From: Hyphomicrobium_A sp963776675
Lineage (GTDB): Bacteria > Pseudomonadota > Alphaproteobacteria > Rhizobiales > Hyphomicrobiaceae
Length of the DNA stretch: 64,000 nucleotides
Reading direction: 5' to 3'
NCBI GenBank assembly: GCA_963776675.1
Contig: CAVZNR010000029.1
Coordinates: 62,001 to 126,000, forward strand
The first letter of the stretch is position 1. The number at the start of each line of letters is the position of its first letter. Both the position numbers and the translations under genes were made by a program. Shown here piece by piece: positions 58,500 to 64,000 of the stretch. The notes below the pieces were generated by a model, which did not search any database, was not told where the DNA came from, and was given only the letters and a program-made list of their open reading frames with translations.

Positions 58500-59255
58500 A
58501 TGCACCACATGACACGGCTCGTTCTGCGGGCGATGCTCGTCGCAGGTTTGATGCTCGCACCTTTTGCGGCAAGCGCCGAGGATGCGGCCGCCAAGGTGGT
58601 CGAGGCGCCGGCGCCCGTGCCCGCGACTCCGCCAGGAGCCGCAGCGGCCGGATCAGCGTGGAACGCCGAGGTTGCGCCCGCCAAGGATGGCGAAGGCATC
58701 ACACTCGATGATCGGCAGACGGCCATCGTCAACAAGGTCAGTGATTACTTCAAGGAATTGAGCACCCTGCAGGGGCGCTTTGTGCAGACAGGCTCCGACA
58801 ACAAGCGCATGAGGGGCAAATTCTACGTGCAGCGGCCGGGGCGCTTCCGCTTCGACTACGCGCGGCCCTCGCGGCAGATTGTGGTGTCCGATGGCCGCTA
58901 TCTGGCCATCCAGGACCTGGACCTCAACAACGAGGATCGCGTGGCGCTCGATCAGACGCCGTTCCGACTGCTTTTGCGCAGCGATGTGAACCTGGTGCGC
59001 GACGCCCGCATCATGGAGGTGCAGGAATCCGACGACATGATCATATTGGGGCTGGAGGACAAGGATCCTGACAGCCCGGGTCAAATCCGCCTGTTCCTGA
59101 CCACCAAGCCGGACTTGGAGCTCAAGGAATGGGTGACCAGGGATGCCCAGGGTCTCAAGACGCGGGTCCAGGTGTCCGACCTCGCCAAAAGCGTCGAGCT
59201 CGATGCCAACCTGTTCAAGATCAAGCACATCGGAAACCCAGGTCCGGCCCCCTGA
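58500..59255 (+). CDS. lolA: Outer-membrane lipoprotein carrier protein LolA
   Basis: Periplasmic chaperone carrying lipoproteins from LolCDE to the outer membrane. The 251 residues include a signal peptide (about 1-28, cut near ASAED), then an Ala/Pro-rich stretch to about residue 60. The LolA fold starts with IVNKVSDYFKELSTLQGRFV and shows GKFYVQRPGRFRFDYARP and DGRYLAIQDLDLN. The extra N-terminal linker makes it longer than E. coli LolA but is usual in Hyphomicrobiales. Position directly after ftsK is also conserved there. Confidence 0.92.
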   Translation: MHHMTRLVLRAMLVAGLMLAPFAASAEDAAAKVVEAPAPVPATPPGAAAAGSAWNAEVAPAKDGEGITLDDRQTAIVNKVSDYFKELSTLQGRFVQTGSDNKRMRGKFYVQRPGRFRFDYARPSRQIVVSDGRYLAIQDLDLNNEDRVALDQTPFRLLLRSDVNLVRDARIMEVQESDDMIILGLEDKDPDSPGQIRLFLTTKPDLELKEWVTRDAQGLKTRVQVSDLAKSVELDANLFKIKHIGNPGPAP

Positions 59256-59390
59256 CAACTCGGCTGGGTGTGGCTGTTCGGACTCTTGGCAACGGTTGCC
59301 TGGGGACAACCTGGGCACAGCTGGTAACATTTTTGTGAAACAGGGCTTCGGGCCCTATTGAACTTGGCACGCTTGCGCTTAAGTCAAGCA

Positions 59391-59531
59391 TGTCAGGTGG
59401 TGTCACCCTGTATCGGTAGTGCCCCCCGTCTAGCCGAAAGACGCCACCTGCGGTGCCGGCTTCCCTCCCGGCACCACGCGCGAAAGCGCTCTCGACGCCC
59501 AACCCCTCCCCCCGGGGTTGGGCGTTTTTTC
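59391..59531 (+). ncRNA. Candidate small RNA with C-rich loops and GNRA hairpin
   Basis: The 304 bases between lolA and the convergent cyclic-nucleotide-binding gene contain no frame worth calling but show consecutive hairpins. CGTCT/AGACG lies near 59428-59443. GGTGCCGG/CCGGCACC (59452-59475) has loop CTTCCCTC. GCGC-GAAA-GCGC (59478-59489) is a perfect GNRA tetraloop. Last is the terminator stem with loop TCCCCCC. C-rich, anti-Shine-Dalgarno-type loops recall the alphaproteobacterial suhB/mmgR-like small RNAs (comparison from general knowledge, not a match). The 5' end is uncertain. Confidence 0.6.
59496..59531 (+). terminator. Strong rho-independent terminator of the small RNA
   Basis: Eleven-pair perfect stem CGCCCAACCCC / GGGGTTGGGCG with a C-rich 7-base loop, followed by six T residues. 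Confidence 0.9.
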
Positions 59532-59559
59532 GTGGCCAGCGCCCTGCCTAGGGCCGGGC

Positions 59560-60072
59560 CTACTGGACTGGGGCCGGCAGCTCGGGCCGTGCGGGCTTGG
59601 CGGCGATGAGCGTCTCCTCCGATCCCGAAAGTACGGCGTCGATGCGTTGCAGCTCGCTGGCGAGGCGCGTTAGCCTCTTCGCGATGTTGTGGACCAGCTG
59701 GTCCGCGATTGTGGGATCGGCCAGCATCTGCGCATGCAACCCATCGCGGGTGAGCTGCAGGGCGCGCACGTGACTGCGCGCGACGATGGTCGAGCCGTAG
59801 GTCGCCTCGACCAGCATTGCTGTCTCGCCCAGCAGCGCGCCTTCAGGTATCGGCTCGAGACGTGAAGCGAGCTCCGGCCCACTCACGCGGGCCGTCTCTC
59901 CCGAGACGATCAAAATCGCTGCGTGACCTTCGGCGTTCTCTTCCATGATCATCGCGCCCGGGTGGTAGACGATGTGCTCGGCGCGCCGTGCGATCGCGCT
60001 GAGCTGCACCGGCGTCAATCCTTGGAAAAGCGGAAGTCGCGCGAGCGCCTCGACAATAAGATCGGTTGCCAT
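59560..60072 (-). CDS. Cyclic-nucleotide-binding domain protein without a DNA-binding domain
   Basis: Crp-like regulatory domain protein of 170 residues. The ATG at 60072 with a GGAAGAGG site starts MATDLIVEALARLPLFQGL; a longer frame to 60252 lacks support. The cNMP-binding fold is visible: LTPVQLSAIARRAEHIVYHP, GAMIMEENAEGHAAILIVSG, and a phosphate-cassette-like EGALLGETAMLVEATYGSTI. No helix-turn-helix follows; instead there is a helical tail ending PARPELPAPVQ. It may therefore act by binding another protein (inference). It shares direction with the response regulator upstream, with a 186-base gap. Confidence 0.85.
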   Translation of the reverse strand: MATDLIVEALARLPLFQGLTPVQLSAIARRAEHIVYHPGAMIMEENAEGHAAILIVSGETARVSGPELASRLEPIPEGALLGETAMLVEATYGSTIVARSHVRALQLTRDGLHAQMLADPTIADQLVHNIAKRLTRLASELQRIDAVLSGSEETLIAAKPARPELPAPVQ

Positions 60073-60258
60073 TTCCTCTTCCGGCCCGTCGCTTTGGTGT
60101 TGGTTCGGATTTCCATCCTGACGCACCGCCAAGGCGTCTTGCGAGCCAGCGGATGAACGATTGCGAAATTTTATGATTCGGAAAGACGGGTCCAGGGTTT
60201 GCGCTCCGCCTCCGGCGCGAGGCTGTGCGAGCGTTGCATTGTCGTTACGCAAGCCGTG

Positions 60259-60945
60259 TCAGGGAACCAGTCTGTATCCGCCTGTCTCCGTCACCAGCAA
60301 CTCGGCGTTGGAGGGATCCTTCTCGATTTTCTGGCGCAGGCGGTAGATGTGCGTTTCGAGCGTGTGAGTGGTGACGCCGGCGTTGTAGCCCCAGACCTCG
60401 TGCAAAAGCGTCTCGCGCGAGACGACCCTGTCACCCGAACGGTAGAGGTACTTGAGGATGGAGGTTTCCTTCTCCGTCAGGCGGATCTTGGTGCCCTTCT
60501 CGTCGATCAGAAGCTTGGAAGCCGGTTTGAACGTATAGTGTCCGATGCCGAATACGGCATCCTCGCTCTGTTCGTGCTGGCGCAGCTGCGCACGGATACG
60601 GGCGAGCAGGACCGCGAATTTAAAAGGTTTTGTGATGTAGTCGTTGGCACCTGCATCGAGGCCGAGTATCTGGTCGGCATCCGAGACGTTGCCCGTCAGC
60701 ATCACGATCGGGGTCTTGAACCCGGCCTTGCGCAGGTTGCGCACGGCCTCGCGGCCGTCCATGTCGGGCAGGGAGACGTCGAATACGACGAGATCGAAAT
60801 GGTCGGACTTTGCCAGCTCCATTCCCTTCGAGGCATTTCCTGCCGTCGTGACTTCGAACTCGTCATGCAGAACAAGCTGGTCTTTGAGTGTTTCACGGAG
60901 ATCCTCGTCGTCGTCCACGATGAGAATCTTGCGTGCTGTCGTCAT
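60259..60945 (-). CDS. OmpR/PhoB-family response regulator
   Basis: Two-component DNA-binding regulator. The ATG at 60945 (MTTARKILIVDDDED) gives 228 residues. The receiver domain has acidic residues D11-D13, phosphoacceptor D56 in VVFDVSLPDMDG, a Thr in MLTGN and the Lys in DYITKPFK. The winged helix in the C-terminal half contains LTEKETSILKYLYRSGDRVV, HEVWGYNAGVTTHTLETHIY and RLRQKIE. No sensor kinase gene is adjacent, so it is an orphan in this window. Its target genes are unknown. Confidence 0.92.
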   Translation of the reverse strand: MTTARKILIVDDDEDLRETLKDQLVLHDEFEVTTAGNASKGMELAKSDHFDLVVFDVSLPDMDGREAVRNLRKAGFKTPIVMLTGNVSDADQILGLDAGANDYITKPFKFAVLLARIRAQLRQHEQSEDAVFGIGHYTFKPASKLLIDEKGTKIRLTEKETSILKYLYRSGDRVVSRETLLHEVWGYNAGVTTHTLETHIYRLRQKIEKDPSNAELLVTETGGYRLVP

Positions 60946-61052
60946 GCTGGTTCGCTCCGGTGCAGACATGAGCTGGAGGCCTCCTGGTCAGGTTGCTGGG
61001 CCCTAAGGTCCGGCTCTGGCGATGCCATTAGCACGGTCGCCGGGAAGCTCCA

Positions 61053-61601
61053 ATGAAGACGCTCACGGACGATCACAAGTGCCAGCCGCAACTTGTCGTG
61101 AGGAGCCTTGCGGGCCGTCCTGAGCGCGGGATCCTCAGCTATGGCGGCCTGAGCTTTCCGTGTGCGCTCGGCCGCACGGGACGTCGCGCCGCTAAGCGGG
61201 AGGGCGACGGCGCGACGCCGATTGGGCGTTTTGCAGTGCGGCGAGCGTTCTATCGCGCCGATCGATTGCAGCGCCCCCATACGCGCATCCCGCTAACGGC
61301 CCTGCGCACGAACGATGGCTGGTGCGACGACCCGAAAGATCGCAACTACAACCGATTTGTCCGCCACCCCTATCCGGCGAGCGCCGAGCGCCTGTGGCGA
61401 GCGGATGGTCTCTACGACCTCGTCGTCGTCATTGGCCACAATGACAGGCCACGCGTGCGCGGATGCGGCAGCGCTGTTTTCATTCATGTCGCGGGGAAGA
61501 ATTTTGCGCCGACCGCGGGGTGCATCGCACTGCGCCTACCAGACCTCGAGCGACTGCTTGCGCGTCTGCGGCCCGGCACCATCGTGAACGTGCTCGCCTG
61601 A
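61053..61601 (+). CDS. L,D-transpeptidase (YkuD) family protein
   Basis: Predicted cysteine-active L,D-transpeptidase that forms 3-3 crosslinks in peptidoglycan or attaches proteins to it. The 182 residues contain the catalytic pattern FIHVAGKNFAPTAGCIAL with His and Cys in the expected spacing, preceded by VVVIGHNDRP. No clear signal peptide is seen at the annotated start (MKTLTDDHKCQPQLVVRSLA), so export is uncertain or the start is wrong. It is divergent from the response regulator across about 107 bases and ends just before the amtB terminator. Confidence 0.82.
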   Translation: MKTLTDDHKCQPQLVVRSLAGRPERGILSYGGLSFPCALGRTGRRAAKREGDGATPIGRFAVRRAFYRADRLQRPHTRIPLTALRTNDGWCDDPKDRNYNRFVRHPYPASAERLWRADGLYDLVVVIGHNDRPRVRGCGSAVFIHVAGKNFAPTAGCIALRLPDLERLLARLRPGTIVNVLA

Positions 61602-61616
61602 CTGACGAACCACCCA

Positions 61617-61653
61617 AACAAAAAACGGCCCGCACGCATGAGCGCCGGGCCGA
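61617..61653 (-). terminator. Terminator of the glnK-amtB operon
   Basis: On the minus strand: stem CGGCCCG / CGGGCCG with an inner GCGC/GCGT pairing, followed by TTTTTTGTTT. It lies about 87 bases after the amtB stop and 16 bases after the convergent transpeptidase stop. Confidence 0.75.
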
Positions 61654-61739
61654 GTTTAGAGCACGCCTAGGGGAAGGCGCACGCTCGGGAGATGGTTGCG
61701 AGCCGCGAAACCCGTTAGGGGCTCCGCGGCTCGTCAAAC

Positions 61740-63053
61740 TTACTGAACGGACTCGCCGTGCAGTGCGACGTCGAGGCCTTCGATCTCTGCCGGCTCGCTG
61801 ACGCGGATGCCGATGATCAGCTTGAGAACCAAGAGGATCACAGCGGTTGCGACGCCGCTCCAAACCAGGGTTGCAAGCACGCCGTAGGCCTGGATCGGAA
61901 CCTGCGCGAAGTTGCCCTCGAGCAAGCCGGCCGTTCCACCGATGGCTTCCACGGCGAAGACGCCGGTCAGAAGCGCACCGATGATGCCGCCGACGCAGTG
62001 CACGCCGAAGACGTCGAGGCTGTCGTCGTAGCCCAGCATCTTCTTGACGCCCGTCGAGCAGATGTAGCAGCCGACGCCGGCTGCCGCACCGATAACCAGT
62101 GCGCCCTTCGGATCAACAAAGCCCGAAGCCGGCGTGATGGCCACCAGACCGGCGACTGCACCCGAGGCGATACCAAGGACGCTCGGCTTGCCGTGGACGA
62201 GCCACTCCGAGAACATCCAGGCGAGCGCCGCAGCCGCGGTAGCAATCTGCGTGACGGCCATGGCCATGCCGGCAGTGCCGTTGGCGGCGACAGCCGAACC
62301 GGCGTTGAACCCGAACCAGCCGACCCACAGCAGCGAGGCGCCGATGACGGTCAGCGTCAGGTTGTGGGGCGCCATGTTCTCGGTGCCGTAGCCAGAGCGG
62401 CGGCCAAGGACCAAGGCTGCCACGAGACCGGCGATGCCGGCGTTGATGTGCACGACCGTGCCGCCAGCGAAGTCGAGAACGCCGGCATTAGCAAGGAAGC
62501 CGCCGCCCCAAACCCAATGGCAGATCGGAGCGTAGACGACGAGCAGCCAGATCCCCATGAAGAACAGGAAGGCTGAAAACTTCATGCGATCGACGAGCGA
62601 TCCGACGATGAGCGCCGGCGTGATGATGGCGAACGTCATCTGGAAGGTCATGAAGACCAACTCGGGGATCGTTCCTGACAGCGTGTCCTTGCCGATCCCG
62701 TTGAGCATGAAATGGCTGAGACCGCCGATGTAGGGCTGATAGTCGCCGCCGTCCTTGAAGGCCAGAGAGTAGCCAGCGACCATCCAGAGGACGGTGATGA
62801 GACAGGTGGTTGCAAAGCACTGCATCAAAACGGACAGAACGTTCTTCTTGCGAACCATGCCGCCGTAGAACAGTGCGAGGCCGGGAATCGTCATCAACAA
62901 GACGATGGCAGTGGACGTGAGCATCCAAGCCGTGTCGCCGGTATCGAGCGTGGGCGTCGCGTCTTGTGCGAAGCTGGGCAGCGCCGACCCCAGATATAGG
63001 GCCATCGCGGCACAGCCAGAGGCTGCTAGTCTTTTCAGATCGCTGAATTTCAT
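61740..63053 (-). CDS. amtB: Ammonium transporter AmtB
   Basis: Trimeric inner-membrane ammonium channel. The 437 residues comprise an N-terminal signal sequence (about 1-29), then eleven helices. Channel-lining text includes DTAWMLTSTAIVLLMTIPGL, ALFYGGMVRKKNVLSVLMQC, GGTVVHINAGIAGLVAALVL (first pore histidine region) and GVHCVGGIIGALLTGVFA (second). It follows glnK by 59 bases, the usual glnK-amtB operon in which GlnK plugs the channel when nitrogen is abundant. Expression is probably NtrC-controlled (inference). Confidence 0.97.
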   Translation of the reverse strand: MKFSDLKRLAASGCAAMALYLGSALPSFAQDATPTLDTGDTAWMLTSTAIVLLMTIPGLALFYGGMVRKKNVLSVLMQCFATTCLITVLWMVAGYSLAFKDGGDYQPYIGGLSHFMLNGIGKDTLSGTIPELVFMTFQMTFAIITPALIVGSLVDRMKFSAFLFFMGIWLLVVYAPICHWVWGGGFLANAGVLDFAGGTVVHINAGIAGLVAALVLGRRSGYGTENMAPHNLTLTVIGASLLWVGWFGFNAGSAVAANGTAGMAMAVTQIATAAAALAWMFSEWLVHGKPSVLGIASGAVAGLVAITPASGFVDPKGALVIGAAAGVGCYICSTGVKKMLGYDDSLDVFGVHCVGGIIGALLTGVFAVEAIGGTAGLLEGNFAQVPIQAYGVLATLVWSGVATAVILLVLKLIIGIRVSEPAEIEGLDVALHGESVQ

Positions 63054-63112
63054 AGTGTGAACTCCCCTTCCCTTCGTGTCGACTTGTGTTGTGCGGCCGA
63101 GCGGCCAAACGT

Positions 63113-63451
63113 CTAAAGCGCGTTATCGTCCGCTTCACCGGTGCGGATGCGCACGGTGTGCTCCACGGGCGAAACAAAGATCTTTCCGTCTCCGATCTGG
63201 CCGGTCTTTGCGGCGCGCTGAATGGCCTCCAGCGCCTTGTCGACTTGAGCGGACGGGACGACGATCTCCATCTTGATCTTGGGCAAAAAGCTCACGGCGT
63301 ATTCGGCACCGCGATAGATCTCCGTGTGTCCCTTTTGCCGGCCGTAGCCCTTGACTTCGGTGACAGTCATGCCCTGCAAGCCAAGGTCGGTCAGCGCGGT
63401 GCGGACCTCCTCCAGCTTGAAAGGTTTGATGATGGCGGTAATCAACTTCAT
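63113..63451 (-). CDS. glnK: Nitrogen regulatory P-II protein GlnK
   Basis: Small trimeric signal protein binding ATP/ADP and 2-oxoglutarate. The 112 residues start MKLITAIIKPFKLEEVRTAL. The T-loop contains GYGRQKGHTEIYRGAEY with the uridylylation residue Y51. The B-loop TGQIGDGKIFVSPVE and the C-loop VRIRTGE are intact. Assignment as GlnK rather than GlnB rests on the downstream amtB gene. A candidate sigma-54 promoter lies about 105 bases upstream. Confidence 0.96.
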   Translation of the reverse strand: MKLITAIIKPFKLEEVRTALTDLGLQGMTVTEVKGYGRQKGHTEIYRGAEYAVSFLPKIKMEIVVPSAQVDKALEAIQRAAKTGQIGDGKIFVSPVEHTVRIRTGEADDNAL

Positions 63452-63554
63452 TCGAGCACCCCTCTCCCCAATTGTCCGCCGCCTGATGGGGCCTTGGACG
63501 AGTCAATGCTTGTGGTGCCGTGGCCCCCTAGGGCCCGGTACCGACTAAAACGGA

Positions 63555-63571
63555 GTCAAGAGGCGTGCCAA
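63555..63571 (-). promoter_or_regulatory. Candidate sigma-54 promoter for glnK-amtB
   Basis: On the minus strand TTGGCACG-CCTC-TTGAC matches the -24/-12 consensus TTGGCACG-N4-TTGC with correct spacing and one mismatch in the -12 element. Position about 105 bases before glnK suits a nitrogen-regulated promoter. No clear NtrC-box pair was found. Confidence 0.4.
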
Positions 63572-63691
63572 TTCGCTGGTGCCTATCCAACTCATTGGAT
63601 TCTTTGAACAAAGAGTAAGCAGCTGCCATACCGGCTGCCGCAATCGTGCCACATGATGCTTATTCGTTGGGCACTTCTCAGAAAGTGCTCG

Positions 63692-64000
63692 TCATTTAGG
63701 CACGAATTCTGAGCGCCGTTTCCGCATCAGGCCCTCTTGGGCCACCGAGGCCACCAGCCGCCCATCTCGAGTATAGATGCTGCCGCGACAGAACCCGCGC
63801 GCGCCCGACGCACTGGGGCTGTCCTGTACGTAGAGCATCCACTCGTCGGCGCGGAAGGGGCGGTGGTACCAAAGCGCGTGATCGAGACTAGCGAGCTGCA
63901 CGTCGGCATCGAACAGGAGCTTGCCGTGCGCAATGAGTGCGGTGTCGAGCAGGGTAAAATCCGAGGCGTAGGCGAGCACCGCCTGATGCAAGACCGGATC
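63692..64000 (-). CDS. tesB: Acyl-CoA thioesterase II TesB (C-terminal part; continues past window)
   Basis: Hot-dog fold thioesterase hydrolysing acyl-CoA. Only the last 102 residues are in the window; the frame remains open at the right edge. Family text is clear: HQAVLAYASDFTLLDTALIA, SLDHALWYHRPFRADEWMLY (the catalytic Asp region) and GFCRGSIYTRDGRLVASVAQ. The end MRKRRSEFVPK is a usual C-terminus. It lies upstream of glnK-amtB in the same direction, across a 240-base gap with no gene. Confidence 0.92.
   Translation of the reverse strand, partial: DPVLHQAVLAYASDFTLLDTALIAHGKLLFDADVQLASLDHALWYHRPFRADEWMLYVQDSPSASGARGFCRGSIYTRDGRLVASVAQEGLMRKRRSEFVPK

Noticed and set aside
59364..59376. 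TTGGCACGCTTGC, resembling a sigma-54 promoter before the small RNA
   Set aside because: Only one base separates the -24 and -12 elements; the required spacing is four, so the match is not functional.
59391..59531. Possible SRP (4.5S) RNA gene
   Set aside because: The conserved GGAAGGAAGCAGCC-type loop of SRP RNA is absent.
61053..61601. TAGC in place of the usual SHGC in the L,D-transpeptidase as an inactivating change
   Set aside because: The catalytic His and Cys are kept and a PTxGC form is known within this broad family, so it is probably an ordinary variant.
63640..63651. Second sigma-54-like element (minus strand TGGCACGATTGC) upstream of glnK
   Set aside because: Spacing between the two boxes is too short; the element at 63555-63571 fits better.

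Overview
The window is a 64 kb GC-rich chromosomal segment of an alphaproteobacterium, most likely of the order Hyphomicrobiales (Rhizobiales). The evidence is gene order: ccmABCDG divergent from acnA; secB-dnaQ-coaE-aroE-maf-ppsR facing hemE-hemJ-rho-mnmE-mnmG-rsmG-parA-parB; and leuS-lptE-holA. No tRNA, rRNA, CRISPR array, insertion sequence or prophage was seen. The genes are mostly core and vertically inherited in type.

Layout. 0-9.8 kb: a truncated nhaA coupled to a beta-carbonic anhydrase gene, the cytochrome c maturation operon, aconitase, a DUF1223 protein and a Fic-family AMP transferase with a palindrome-rich control region. 10-22.5 kb: an M3 peptidase, a structured 6S-like RNA candidate, DUF2794, a Bax inhibitor-1 family protein, a YbbAP-type ABC transporter divergent from tesA, thpR, small envelope proteins, a quinone oxidoreductase and a TrmH-type methylase. 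22.5-27.2 kb: IalB-like protein, Smr domain protein, mltA, Tim44-like protein, fxsA and secB.

27.3-45.9 kb holds what looks like the chromosomal replication origin. All genes to its left (ppsR, maf, aroE, coaE, dnaQ) read leftward and those to its right (hemE, hemJ, rho) read rightward. The 451-bp gap between ppsR and hemE occupies the position of the Caulobacter and Rickettsia origin and carries DnaA-box-like and GANTC sites. About 9-11 kb away lie parS-like palindromes in and next to mnmG and rsmG, followed by parA-parB. 46-64 kb: adenosine kinase, holA-lptE-leuS, yggS, an unrecognised conserved protein, a class I/II aminotransferase, ftsK, lolA, a second structured RNA candidate with a strong terminator, a cyclic-nucleotide-binding protein, an OmpR-type regulator, an L,D-transpeptidase, glnK-amtB and the end of tesB.

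Quality note. Seven genes (a ybbA-like ATPase, thpR, quinone oxidoreductase, yyaL-like, mnmE, parB, hisE) are broken by nine frameshifts. Each can be repaired by removing one base. Several of these genes are essential or nearly so, so base-insertion errors in the assembly are more likely than gene decay. Three families of inverted intergenic repeats are scattered between the genes.
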